Positions 11,156 to 22,153 of a stretch of 64,000 bases of DNA are shown one piece after another (positions within the stretch are counted from its first letter, which is position 1; the number at the start of each line of letters is the position of its first letter). The notes beneath the pieces are model-generated. The model was not told the DNA's origin. It worked only from the letters and a program-made list of their open reading frames with translations, and ran no database searches. Both the position numbers and the translations under genes were made by a program. The stretch covers positions 2,418,001 through 2,482,000 of the forward strand of contig CM070503.1 of NCBI GenBank assembly GCA_036346375.1. Reading direction: 5' to 3'. Source of the stretch: Guadua angustifolia. Taxonomy: Eukaryota > Streptophyta > Magnoliopsida > Poales > Poaceae.

Positions 11156-11549
11156 GGCTTAAATCATCTTAAAAGACTCGACTGTCCAGTTAGCATCAAG
11201 CATGGGTAACATCAATGCACCAGTTGATTATACGATCTTTGACATAGAGAAAGAAATTGATGACCTGTTAGCATCAAGCATGGACAACCGTGTCATTTGT
11301 TAACATCCATGACCAAGAAAATTATTCCAGAGAAATCATAACAGAGGCTGTCGAGAATTGCACGAAGAAACAAGCAGAAAACTTGGTGCATTCACTGGAG
11401 GTCATCAGTGGAAGGCTGTCACAATTGGTGTTATATTGCTATAAGCTTGAAAGATCCATTGGAGAATTACGAAGTGATGTGATGGATTACCACAGCGAGG
11501 CAAATCAAAACTTCCGTTGCCTTGAAAAGCATGTGAAAGAGCCAAAGAG
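11156..11549 (+). pseudogene. Frameshifted exon of a DUF1421-like gene
   Basis: The exon lies between an acceptor (TGTAG at 11151-11155) and a donor (AAAGAG|GTATG at 11549). An ATG at 11202 opens 33 codons and stops at 11301-11303. The conserved part continues in another frame and includes AVENCTKKQAENLVHSLE, ISGRLSQLVLYCYKLERS, IGELRSDVMDYHSEAN and FRCLEKHVKE, which I recognise from plant DUF1421-type proteins. The short repeat TAGCATCAAGCATGG occurs at about 11191 and 11271, around the break. The usual continuation of the family (QKSVQVLQDKQEL) is not found downstream. A broken or captured fragment is the best reading. Confidence 0.5.
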
Positions 11550-11828
11550 GTATGTCTTGTTTTACATGAACTACTGGTTTCAGAACTTGTTGTAGATAGA
11601 GTTTGTTTCCTGTTTCTGATGGGTTAGTTTTCCATATGGTAAAAGACAACTGATGTTGGTTTGGGGTTGAACAAGGTAAAGTACATCTCATGACTAGCTC
11701 AGACTGATTTGGTGTGGGAGCATCGTGAGCTAATTGTTTTGCTTAGTTTGAAATTATGTTAGGATTTTTTTCTCCTGTTTTAGCCACAAGTATGCCAGAC
11801 AAGGTTAAAAACCACAAGCTCAAGAACT

Positions 11829-11940
11829 TTATTTTCCAGTTGGCCTCATTTGGGTGAGAAAATTAACATATGCAAGCATTCAAACAATTTATTTTCCAGT
11901 TGGCCTCATTTGGGTGAGAAAATTAACATATGCAAGCATT
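11829..11940. repeat. Tandem duplication of 60 bp
   Basis: The stretch starting TTATTTTCCAGTTGGCCTC is repeated exactly 60 bases later with about 52 identical bases (11829-11880 and 11889-11940). Only the first eight bases of each 60-bp unit differ. Non-coding; recent by its identity. Confidence 0.85.
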
Positions 11941-11949
11941 CTCCATCCT

Positions 11950-13913
11950 AAATCCAAACATCACTTTCTTTCTGCTTTACTCACCCAGCATTATTCTAAT
12001 GAACTCGTATGAGAGGGGATGAGTGAGTGGTAGGGAACATTCTTTCTTCTAGAAACCCCATAAGCTAGACTTGTCTGTAAATCTTTGGATGGTGTGGGCA
12101 TGGGGGAGATGCATCAATCTTTTTGGCTATACTTTCAAGATTAGCTATGGTTGTTGTATAATTAGACCTGATTAGAGGAGGTTTATGCTTTAAGCTTATG
12201 TTCAGGTCACCTTAAATTGGTCCTCATTTTCTAAGGGGTACTAATTTTGTTTTTCTACCCCTTAGATTTCAGTACTATAGATAACTTTTGCAATTTTTCT
12301 TTTGTATCCCCTTAGGGTGTTCTGAAGTTGAAACAAAACGTAATAGCAACTGATGAACAACCAATTGATCCTACCTGTCCATGTATGCTATTGCTTCAGC
12401 ATCACCGGGAACAAAGTGGTTTACTAACTGATAACTTACCTTTTTGGTGTTCTATAACATTGTCATCTTGTCAGGTCTGCAAAAACTACGCACGTGCTTA
12501 CTTGCATGGTTTTGTTACAAAAGATGCTACTGGTTCTCAACTGCTGTCATACCACAACTTATCATTTATGATGAGGGTATTTCTTAATATTTTGTCTTAC
12601 TTGTTAACGCTCAAACCATGATGACAGCTCCAAAAGGGTACCAAAGTAGGTTTGTAATGCAATAGAGTTTGCTGGCATTGACATATTGAGTGCTGCACTC
12701 CCACCAACTGCTGGCATTAGCAGACTAAAGTTGTAATAGCAACAGTCTGCATATGAAATTTGTTATTGCAACGGAAGACATTTTAGAATAGCAACAGTCT
12801 GCTTATGAATAAATCATATTGTGAGATTGCAGTTTTTTTCTGTCAGCCTTAGAATATGGTGACTTCAGTCCTCTCACTCTTGAGGCTTACATGTGTGTAT
12901 TTCGTTGAATGCCTACTATGTTTAGCGGCTAGTGCACATCCTTTCTAATGGTTACTAACAAGTGGTCCCATGTTGCTGCAGGTTTTTTAGAAACATGGAT
13001 TTATTCTGGCCATGGAGAAGGTCACTGTGGGAAAATGTGGCGATTTGCAGGAGTCCAAAACTCTGAAGTCCGAATCGGACGGCAGAAGAATTACTAGCGA
13101 GTATCCGGGCGACACATTTCATCGTCCCATTAGCTACCGCCTCCGTCCAAGATGCGAAGCCTCACGGGATCCACCAGCGACGAAGCTGCTCAGCCACAGC
13201 CCACAGGTGAGTGAGCAAGAACTTCGATTCTTCTGACTGCGACTGGGCCACTACGGTCCTGAGTACCCTCGTAAAACAAACATTTCCCTTACGTAACATA
13301 TTGTCATGAGATAAAAGGAAATCTAATCGTGTTCGATTAGAACTCTATCTCTTATTTGTATGAGTGAATTGATTGCAGCGCTGAGACATCTTACTAGTTT
13401 TTAGTATAATTCGTACTATACCACTCCATTTGTTAGCACATATCATTGAAACAACGAGTATCATTATCTGAAATGCTAACTTTTAGAGTGGTATAGTATG
13501 AATTATCTTTTTTTTTTTGTGAAATCAATCAATTTTTTCACTTTGCAAGTCTACTAGGAGATTTGTGTTCGATCCAACAGGGTCGTATTATCTAGCGAAA
13601 ACCAGATGAAGGTTTAGGCCCACCTGAGTCCACTATAGAGAGGGGGGGGGGCGGTGGCGGCTTGGTGATGGGTGGTGGAGACGGCGGGGTGGCAAGGAGG
13701 CCATTGGCCACAGGCCTGGTGCCGGGCGATGGGTTGGCTGGTGGGACAATGAGAAGTTGGTTAGGAATAGGGTTTAGTGGGCAGCATTCATGGCAGTGGA
13801 TGTGCTGCATATGGGGGAGGTGAAGGTAGGTGATCCGTTCATTCGCCTGTGCTGCTTGCAGCATTTGTTAGAATCGTCATAAACATTCTGCGGTCAAAAT
13901 GAACTAGGGATTA
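11950..13913. other. Non-genic stretch
   Basis: Short ORFs at 12328-12621 and 13012-13236 show no recognised domain. The stretch ATGGAGAAGGTCACTGTGG at about 13012 follows a good acceptor (GCTGCAG), so it could be a leftover exon of the same unit as 11156-11549, but nothing confirms it. A G-rich block at 13640-13760 is low complexity. Confidence 0.35.
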
Positions 13914-14232
13914 AGCCAGTTCGACATTCAAAACCGGTCAGTAAACTGGTCCAATTCAAAAAAATTCAAAAAATAAAAATTTTGAAAAAATTATTCGACG
14001 TAAACCGGTCGATAATCGTTGAAAACCCCTCGACTTTCGATGGTCGAGTTTTGGTGAAAATTGACCGGTTTTTGGTCAAATTCGATCGATTTTCAGTTTT
14101 TTTTTCTGAAATTTTTTCTAAAAATTTTGATTTCTTAACCCTTCGGTTTCTCGTGATTTTTGACTCGATATTTTTTAATTTTGATTTTGAGCTGTTTTTT
14201 TTTCGAAATCGATATTGTGAACCCTGAAACGA
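13914..14232. repeat. Dispersed AT-rich repeat with CCGGT motifs
   Basis: Sequence rich in AAACCGGTC and TCGAAA blocks, ending ATTGTGAACCCTG. A related but diverged copy lies at about 20080-21025, which ends TTTTGTGAACCCTG and is interrupted by a LINE. No coding capacity. The end resembles a terminal repeat of a small DNA transposon, but the matching left end was not found. Confidence 0.4.
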
Positions 14233-14280
14233 AATAGCAAAGTTTCGACAGCCGTGTTCATCTTTCACTCACTTCATCAG

Positions 14281-15716
14281 CCTCCCAGTCTGCCTTCCAT
14301 ACGACAGCGAGCAGAATCAGAGGCTGGAGCGCAGTTCCGCACAGCATGCCAGCCCGTATCCCTGGAGCTTGAAATGTTCAGTTCAGCTCAGTCATGAGAA
14401 TGCTCAAGATTCAGTTGATTTTCAGGTCTGATCAATGTCGCAGCTTACGGACCTGAAGACCCAGGTGAAGAAGCCGAGGGTTCATGTACACCACCAGTGC
14501 TTGGCACCCTCCTCCGATCGCAACTCCTGCATCACATCAGAAAAAAAAATTTGATTTTAGATTCGAAATGTTTATTTGGCATGTGTCATACCTACTTTTC
14601 CGTTTGCTTGGTAGAATGCAGAGACTGGTGCTGAACTTTATGCACATGCCAAAAGATTTACAGGCCGAGAGCATGCACGGTTGCTACCCGATCGAGATGA
14701 CGGGTTGGACGCTGTTGAGAACCATGGTGACGGCGAGGAGATAAAGCGACCTTGCCGACGGCGGCCTGCATCTCTCGGTCGCTGGTGAACTGCACGGCGA
14801 AGCTGTTGCGGTAGGCGAGTATGACGGCCCTTGCAACCAGGCCAATGACCAGGGACTGCAAGGTCACCGCGAACACCGCCTACTTGGTGGCCGTGAACCG
14901 GCCTGATCCAAGCTCGTTCGACACATGGACGCCGCAAAACAATATTGTTCGATCTTCAGATGAACAGTGCCTGGCTGGTTTGGAGAATTGAGATACCGTT
15001 GGATTTGGAGATCAAGATGAGTTTTTGACCCGCTGGTTGCATTTAGACTCTGTTTAGCATGGTTGTAGGGCTTTGGCTGGGCTGAAGGGTTGGGCTGAGG
15101 TTTGGTATGACAGTCTTTTAGTATGGCTTCTAGGTATAAGGGGTGCAGGTTGGAAACTAGGATGAGAAGGGTGGTGTTTGAGATTTTATACTTAATAAGA
15201 CGGGTAATTTTTTTCACCTCTAGTGGTAAAGTTAAAACCTCAATCCACTGAAGCCGTGGGAACATACCCTAAACCAGCTTTTGACTTTCAGTATCTTTCA
15301 ATATAAACAGGCTGCTTGCTTTTAGCTTCTGGCTATGAAAAAGCTAACCGCTTGAAATAGTTTCCAACTTCTAGAGAGAAAATACTGAAATTGAATCTGT
15401 TCCAAACAGGAGCCGATGAAGAGCAGGGCTTCCCAACCATTCTGATTCATGCTAAAAGTACCCACAAATTAGCAATTTGCGGATCATGCATCACCAGAGT
15501 GAATGCAGCTTGCGAGATCGAATATTGTATACTGATGAATTGAAGAGTTAAGTCTTGCCATATGGTTGCTGAGCCGACGGTGATCTCGGCATCGTCGAGT
15601 TGTCCGGTGAGGACGATAGGCACCATCATGTACCATATATCGAGGTAGAGCATGACAACGGAAGGGAGCGACAGCTTGGCAAAGGCCTAGAGCCCCTCGA
15701 ACGCCCTTCCACGACA
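14281..15716 (-). pseudogene. Decayed MATE transporter copy
   Basis: Minus-strand pieces match the neighbouring MATE gene in exon order. 15570-15716 matches the end of exon 2 (WYMMVPIVLTGQLDDAEI, with an in-frame TAG near 15690). 15410-15450 matches exon 3 (NGWEALLFIG). 14690-14935 matches exon 4 (SNELGSGRFTATK then a stop, frameshift in the last third). 14425-14530 matches exon 5 with an internal deletion of about ten codons. 14281-14365 matches exon 6 (RAGMLCGTALQPLILL). The first exon and most of exon 2 are absent. Intron 3 has gained MITE-like sequence at 15050-15410. A non-functional duplicate is the clear reading. Confidence 0.88.
15050..15275. repeat. MITE-like insertion in the MATE pseudogene
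   Basis: Sequence from ACTCTGTTTAGCATGG to ACCCTAAACCAG between pseudo-exons 3 and 4. The ends are GTTTAG/CTAAAC inverted, as in other small grass MITEs. A second similar block, ending TCCAAACAGGAG, follows to about 15410. No coding capacity. Confidence 0.4.
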
Positions 15717-15729
15717 TCTCCCAGCCACT

Positions 15730-17050
15730 GCCCCTGCATCACCGCGCAATGGACAACTAGACCAAATCAGTTAGTTTGTTTTCTTAATTATGCTTTTTCA
15801 TATTTAGTGTTTGTCTTGGTTACCAAGTTGATTAAGTGATCCGTCCACTGTAAAAGAGCACGTGTAGGAGTTTGATAATATAATACATCAAAACTTCCGT
15901 GCTCTTCTTTGTGTTCATATGCGTGTGTTCATAATCTAAAGCTAAAACCAATAATTGATATCAAAGCAATGTTCTAATTTTGGTGCCACGCTTGCCCCAG
16001 AGGAGGCCACCACTACTACGCGGAGCAGACTATCATCGTTGAGCGACATAGTGTTGAGCGGGATTTAGTTGTGGCCTCCGTTCTAGCTACAACGTTGAAT
16101 GCGGCTCCATAAGAAGGAGACGACGATGTAGCGAGTCATCATCGAGTCTCGGTAGAGTTGCCTTATGGGTAGGAAGAATCGGCAAGAAGATATGGCGGTG
16201 AAAGCGGTGGAGAAGGCATGTCTCCCCAATACCTGCTATTAGTGAGTGTCGTCGACAATCAGCGTGACAAGATCGCATGGCGGCTATTTGCATGTCTCAT
16301 CGAAAGCTACCAATGCTACACGTTCTCATGTTAGTTGTGTCCACGAGATATAGTGTGATCACGTGAGTTCGTGTGCGAGTTGTGTTCATAAGATAAATGT
16401 GCGCGAGTTCCTTCAGAGATGTCGTGCATATCAGAAGAGATTATGCATTTATGCTACATGAGAAAATCAAAAGGAACCCGCTGCGTGTGCCAAGAGGAGT
16501 CCGGGACGTTGAGAAGATGTCTTCGCGTCCTAAGAAGAGTCCGTGCATGATGCGTGTGTGCACACGAGAGTTCTTGTAGATGTGTCCAAGTTCTCATAAC
16601 TAAGCTCTAATCCAAGTCTACATCGTTGCCAAGTTGTGTCACTGCTGAAAAGACAATTAGAGATGAGGCAAGGTCGTAATCACTAGCGAAGTGTGTCACC
16701 AGTGGCAAAGATGTGAAAGACGCTAACAAGTTATGTCATCGGTGGTATGGCCAACAAGAAGAAGGTGGAACTCTTTTGACTGTTGTAGGCCCATTCTATT
16801 TTGATTGTTGTAGAAGAGAGAAAAGGAGCTGGGGATGAGTAGGATACCTATCAACATGATCGTGAGGATAGGGTGCAACTAGATCGATGGTAAGGAAGAC
16901 ATTAGCATCGGGGAAGAAGCACACATGGTGGCCGCATTGCCCAAGTCTACTGCTGATGATGCACCTGGCTCTAGATTGCATCCTATTCACATATAAGTAT
17001 GTAAGCTCGCATGGATCATGCCGATCGATCGCTACAATCAAGCCATGCAT
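15730..17050. other. Non-genic stretch
   Basis: No ORF with a recognisable domain on either strand. Repeated phrases such as GTGCGAGTT and AAGTTGTGTCA (16320-16750) suggest old retrotransposon LTR or spacer sequence, but ends could not be set. Confidence 0.3.
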
Positions 17051-17052
17051 TT

Positions 17053-17291
17053 AGGATGTGTTTAGTTGCTTGTATGAAGTGGTACGTGTATGAGATGGTT
17101 CAAGAAAAAAGTCATCAATGTGTTTGGTTGCTTGATTGGAACATTCCATCCTAGATGGTGGAATACAAATTTGAGAAATATTTTCTATAGATGTTGAGCC
17201 TTTCTATTCACCCAAAATAATAGAACCAAATAGTACATAACCATCATATTCCATCCCGTTCAACCTTATCTCACCAACCAAACATACCCTA
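17053..17291. repeat. MITE with GTGTTTAGTTGCTTG end
   Basis: Left end AGGATGTGTTTAGTTGC and right end CCAACCAAACATACCCT are imperfect inverted repeats. The inner part repeats the word TGTTTGGTTGCTTG at 17121. About 240 bp, non-coding; typical small grass MITE. Confidence 0.55.
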
Positions 17292-17354
17292 GATAGGTCG
17301 ACGGCTGGTGTATGTGTCTTTTAGCTAATTCGACTAGATCATGTATGCATCAGC

Positions 17355-17632
17355 TTAGGGCTTGTTTGGGGAGATGTAGTTTTTTGAAAAGTTATTTTTG
17401 GTTTTTAGACTGAAAAGCAACTACATCTTTTTATAAGTGACCGTTTGATAAATAGCTAATTTTCATTAGCAATAAACTGTAAAAATAACTTCAACCTAAC
17501 TTTGAGCTTTTGGTTTATGTTAGTTATATATGATTTCTAGTTTATACCAAAAGTCGTTTAAAAGCTGAACAATGAGAGGATTTACTGGCTTTCATAAGCT
17601 AAAGTGGCTTAAAGCTCTAAACAGAACCTAAA
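17355..17632. repeat. MITE with GGGCTTGTTTGGGG end
   Basis: Left end AGGGCTTGTTTGGGG and right end GCTCTAAACAGAACCTAA are inverted. The interior is AT-rich and itself partly self-complementary (AAAAGTTATTTTTGG and similar). About 280 bp, non-coding. Confidence 0.55.
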
Positions 17633-18110
17633 TTAGAGTCCGTACTGCTTGGAAGGGAATAAACTGCCAACATAATTTGCACTATGCATGTACAAGCATG
17701 TAGCATGCACATGCAGCTGGCACGCTGCAGAAATCGTATGCATCGATTTGTTGTGACATTTTTGTTTTCTAGTATTAGTATAGAGGTTTCAGGATTTTTT
17801 TAAAACTCTATACATGACGGATACTTGTTTGGTTAATGACTCTATACGCCAATGTTATATTTTGTGTGAATTCAATTCATTGGAATTTGGAAGTAGTGCC
17901 CTTTTTTTCTTGAGAGAGAGAGAGAGAATGATAATAATATTGTAGCTGTAGTTGTTTATATGACTATATGTAGCTAGGTGAATGTGATGTTATTGTGAAT
18001 TTGTGATACGTACATGGAGGAGCATTAGGAGGCGAGAAATGCAGATGGCCCAAATCCAACTAACCCAGGTAGCACTCTGTATGAATTTAAGCACGGGCGC
18101 CGAATATTAA

Positions 18111-18337
18111 GGGTCTGTTTGGTAGAGTTTTAGATTTCAGCTTTATTTTAAATCTGAAACTTGTAAGCTAAAATAAAGTGAATTAAGTTTATATTTTTAG
18201 TATAAAATGTAAACAGAATGATCCATCTAAATACTTTTAATGTACTCACAGTTTCGGCTTCACGAATCTGATGAAGCTAGAATTTTCAGCTTCATCAGAT
18301 TCAATCTGGTGAAGCTGAATCCCTGCTAAACAGGCCC
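18111..18337. mobile_element. Tourist-like MITE (copy B)
   Basis: Ends GGGTCTGTTTGGTAGAG and CTGCTAAACAGGCCC are inverted and flanked by TAA on both sides (18108-18110 and 18338-18340), the usual PIF/Harbinger target duplication. The interior shares the AAAATAAAGTGAATTAAG and AAATGTAAACAGAATGA segments with the copies at 163, 30681, 49548 and 50610. Confidence 0.7.
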
Positions 18338-18439
18338 TAAGTCTCCTTTCTTATTAGAATGTATACTATATATTATAGTGCTAGACATTGGCGAGCGTTG
18401 GCTGGTGCCATGTCACCGTATTTGCGGAGAGATCCTCCA

Positions 18440-18950
18440 AAAAATTAAAAATTGCGTTTAGGTTTTTCGGCGGTTTTTTTAATAAAACAGACTCGAAAAA
18501 TATTGAAATTACATTTAGGTCCCTCCACGGTTTACATTTAGGTCCTCTTTGTGGTTTTTTGTGAAACGGATCCCGAAAAAAAAAATATTACTTTAGATTC
18601 CTCTACCGTTTACATTTGGCTCCTCTCAGTTGTTTTTAGATAAGCTGATTAGAAAATAAAGATACGTCTCGATAAAAAAAGACAGATTCATCGAAGATTT
18701 ATAGTAGCCCACAGATTTACCGATGAGTCCTAACGATTTTTTATAAAAAAAAGTAAAAAAAGCAGCCGCGGTTTTCTAAAAAGAACGCAGTTTTATCAAA
18801 GGTTTATAGTAAGTAGCAGCTTATAGATTCGCCGAAGGGTCTTAACCGCGGTTTTCTAAAAAAAACACAGATTAGTCGGAGGTTTATAGCAGTCTATAAA
18901 TTCGCCGACGGATCCTAATGACCTTTTAAAAAAAAAAAGAAAACCGAAAA
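18440..18950. repeat. Degenerate tandem repeats
   Basis: Two word families recur. One is AGGT/CTCC..CGGTTTACATTTAGG (18500-18640). The other is GCGGTTTTCTAAAAA..CAG..GGTTTATAGTAG..ATTCGCCGA (about 18665-18925, roughly 85-105 bp apart, three or more units). No coding capacity. Resembles decayed satellite or transposon spacer sequence. Confidence 0.5.
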
Positions 18951-19058
18951 TACGACTAAATTTTTTGAATTTTACACATTGCATCGTCGATGCAACGTAG
19001 CGCGTTATTCTGACCATATAAATGATCAGTAAGTGAACTTTGACCGCATCGTGCAGAT

Positions 19059-19763
19059 ATATAGCTTTAGGCTTCAACACTCCTTACAATTGTAAATTTA
19101 TTTGGAAGTTGAAAGTCCCTTTGAAAATTAAAATTTTTCTTTGGTACTTACAACGTTGAGTCATTTTAACGAAGGATAATCTAGCTAAAAGGAATTGGTA
19201 TGACGATCAGAAATGTTGTTTCTGTAATTGTAATGAAACAATAAGGCATTTATTTTTTGATTGCCATCACTCAAAAGCCATCTGGCGAGTTGTACACGTA
19301 GCCACTGGTTTATCACCGCCAAAGTCCATTTCTAATATGCTTGGTCATTGGTTAACAGGCATTGAGAAGGATGTTCGAAAATTAATTCTTGTTGGGGGTG
19401 TGGCCATGTTATGGGCTATTTGGTGTACACGCAATGATATTGTATTTGAGAAATCAAAACATACTACTTTTATGCGAGTTATCTTGAGGAACATATTGGT
19501 TGCGGTTTTGGGCACTATTGCAGCATGAGCATAACAGGGAGATGATCCGACAGGCAAGCACGGCGTTGGAGATTGTGACATTGCAACTTTTCGCCAAACA
19601 TGAATGGAGAAGCAATTATAGATTAGGCTTTTAAATTCCGGATCTTGTTCTGCTCATTTTATATTATAGATATTTGTCATTGAACTTTGTATGAACTTGG
19701 TCGTATGCTTTGGCAGAGACCGGATATTTAATCCTTTATCTAAAAAAATATAGCTTTAGGCTT
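19059..19763 (+). mobile_element. 5'-truncated L1-like LINE with 16-bp TSD
   Basis: A perfect direct repeat ATATAGCTTTAGGCTT flanks the insert (19059-19074 and 19748-19763). The 673-bp insert contains the C-terminal zf-RVT part of an L1-type ORF2, including RNWYDDQKCCFCNCNETIRH, LFFDCHHSKAIWRV and WAIWCTRNDIVFEKSK, and ends ATCTAAAAAA. This is classic target-primed reverse transcription with 5' truncation. The related copy at 20245 shares the same 3' end. Confidence 0.9.
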
Positions 19764-20099
19764 GTTTGGAATTCTCTCAGAGTCGTGTAGCCATTGGACC
19801 GCTGTCTCTTAATTCTCTGCATTCCAAAACCTATGAATTGAATATTATGATAGATATTAATTAACCGAGTAAAACAAGTCGCGAGACTATCAATCAACCT
19901 CCGTCACCGTTACGCATCCTAGTTAGGAGTAATCAACGTGCCGTGACGTCTTACCGGAGAGGCTGGCTTGTTCACACATCCCATCAACTAACTGCCACCA
20001 CCCAAACAACGAACTCCGATCCATCCAAATGCTCGTTTCATCCGTTTCGTTCGCTTCCGAATATTTCTTTCCTTCTTCATCTTCTTCATAAAATCAACA

Positions 20100-21025
20100 A
20101 AAATAGTCAAAATCGTGACCGTCTCGATATCTAATACCAGTCGGTAAACCGGTTAAATTCAACGAAATTTATGCGACGCAAATACTGTGATTATTAAGGA
20201 AATATCGCGATTATCAACTTGTATCGAGCAAAAAATCGCTTAAATTAGTATGGGAATCAAAAATGTTGTTTATGTAATTGTAATGAGACAATATGACATT
20301 TATTTTTTGATTGCGAACACGCCAAAGCTATTTGGAGAATTGTGTATATTGCTACTGGTTTATCTCCGCTGAAGTCTATGTCTCATATGCTTTGTCATTG
20401 GTTAACAGGCATTGAGAAGAATGAAAAAAGAATTATTCTTGTCGGATGTGCTGCCTTATTATGGGCTATCTGGTGTACGCGTAATGATCCAATCTTTGAG
20501 AAAAAAACAATCCTCTTCTCTTATGCAAGTTATTTTTAGAGGAACATACTGGCTGCGGTTTTGGGCACTATTACAGTCTGAGAACAACAGAGAGAGCATC
20601 CGACTGGCAAGCAGGGCATTAGAGGTGGTGGCATTGGACATCTTTGCCAAGAGTAGATGGAGAAGCAATTATAGAATTTGCTTTTGATTTTAAGTTCTCG
20701 TTGTTTTGTTTTCAATACAACTTTACGATTAACCTTTGTAAACGATCGGCTGTGTGCAATTGCAGAGACCGGATTTTAATCCTTTATCTAAAAAAAATCA
20801 CTCAAAAAATTAATCGTCGAAGAAGTTCGCATGGTCGGTCGATTATCAAGGCAAATATTGTGATTATCGAGGAAATATCGCAGTTATTGACCATTATCAA
20901 TCATTTTTGAATTTTTTCTCAGAAAAAATTGATTTCAAAACCTTCGGTCTCTAGCGACGTTTTTCGCGATAATCGAAAATCACAAATTATTCGAAATCGC
21001 AATTTTGATTTTGTGAACCCTGCTT
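20100..21025. repeat. Dispersed repeat interrupted by the LINE
   Basis: Flanks of the LINE share words with each other (ATATTGTGATTATC, GAGGAAATATCGC) and with the repeat at 13914-14232 (CCTTCGGTCTC, TTTTGTGAACCCTG). The copy is diverged and non-coding. Confidence 0.4.
20230..20806 (+). mobile_element. Second 5'-truncated LINE fragment
   Basis: About 547 bp with the same zf-RVT end (HLFFDCEHAKAIWRIV, WAIWCTRNDPIFEK, then a frameshift) and the tail TTTATCTAAAAAAA. It is flanked by an imperfect repeat, AAAAAATCGCTTAAA (20230-20244) and AAAAAATCACTCAAA (20792-20806), 13 of 15 bases equal. It sits inside the diverged CCGGT-type repeat that runs from about 20080 to 21025. Confidence 0.8.
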
Positions 21026-21389
21026 TTCTTTTCTTTTCCTTCTTCTTCAAGCTTCAAGTGATTTACGTTTTCGATAGAGGAAAAAGCACAGCAGTAATTG
21101 AATAATTACCAACTTCACCAAATCAAATAGCACAACATTAAGCATACGTACGCAAATTAGCTGATGGTGTTGCTTGTATGCTGGAAGATTCGTTACCTGT
21201 GGATTGTTGAGTAGTTAAACAAATTTTCTACATCCAGGCAGCACAGCTTACCTACCATAACGTAATATCGCTGTTAAGTCAAAAAGTCAAATCCACGTCG
21301 GCACTGTTAGCATCACAAAGTCCAACGATCCCAGCCAACTCCAAGTCTTGTGAAGAAAAGCGACCAGCAAAGAAGGAAGGGAGATACTA

Positions 21390-21660
21390 CCACTCGGACG
21401 TTCGATCACTATTTATCCCATCGAACATCTTTTGCAACACTTTTTTCTACGCGTGCAACATTTTTTTTAACATGTGTAACATTTTTTTGAACGCTTGCAA
21501 CATCCGTTTACTATAGCGAATTTCACTGTTTGTTGAAGGAAAATGTTACACGCATTGATAAGAAATGTTGCACGCGTATAAAAAAAATATTGCAGTGTAT
21601 CTGAAAATTTCAAACATCCGCACACAAGTCATTAGAAAGAAGAAAACACACAAGAACCGT
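21390..21660. repeat. Repeat of GCAACATTTTT words
   Basis: The word TGCAACA followed by a T-run occurs several times (about 21429-21510) and then in the reverse sense as AAATGTTGCACGCG (about 21540-21610), so the region can fold back on itself. It lies upstream of the RING gene. Probably a small foldback DNA element; ends not fixed. Confidence 0.4.
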
Positions 21661-22049
21661 CCAAGCTGACAGGCAGGCACCTAGTTCTTAAAAAAAAAAT
21701 CCTTTCAAGATGCGGGGCCCACTGTCAGCGAACTGGCCTGGTCCACGTGTCCCGTCCGCGTGGCATCTCCGTCACACAGGAGAGAGAAGAAACAAAAACT
21801 TTATTCCTTTTTTCTTTTTCCCGCTAGAAAAATGAAAAGAAAGGCACTGGTCCAAAGAGGAATCTCATGCCTGTTACCCGTTTACCTCCTATGACAGGTG
21901 GGTCCAAATTGCAGTTAATCCTACAAGCAGCGAGAGGGGTGTAACGTGGACCAGGTGAATAAATTTGTTCTCGGGTCCTCTTCTCCACTTAGCAGGCCAC
22001 TTCCGTAGAAAACCCCTCCAGGTTCCACGAATTCACAGCCACCATTAGC

Positions 22050-22153
22050 TCTCTCTCCTCCAGAGAGGAAAGGGGAGGTGGGAGCTGCGAAGCCCAAGCG
22101 CTCACGACTCCCGAGGCCACCGAGGGAGCGCAAACCCTCCTGCCTCCCTTTCG
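22050..22153 (+). other. Probable 5' untranslated exon of the RING gene
   Basis: GC-rich leader ending in a donor (CCCTTTCG|GTAATTC at 22153/22154), followed by a roughly 1.46-kb leader intron to the acceptor TTTGTAG at 23607. The transcription start is not fixed; an upstream TATA was not convincing. Confidence 0.45.
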
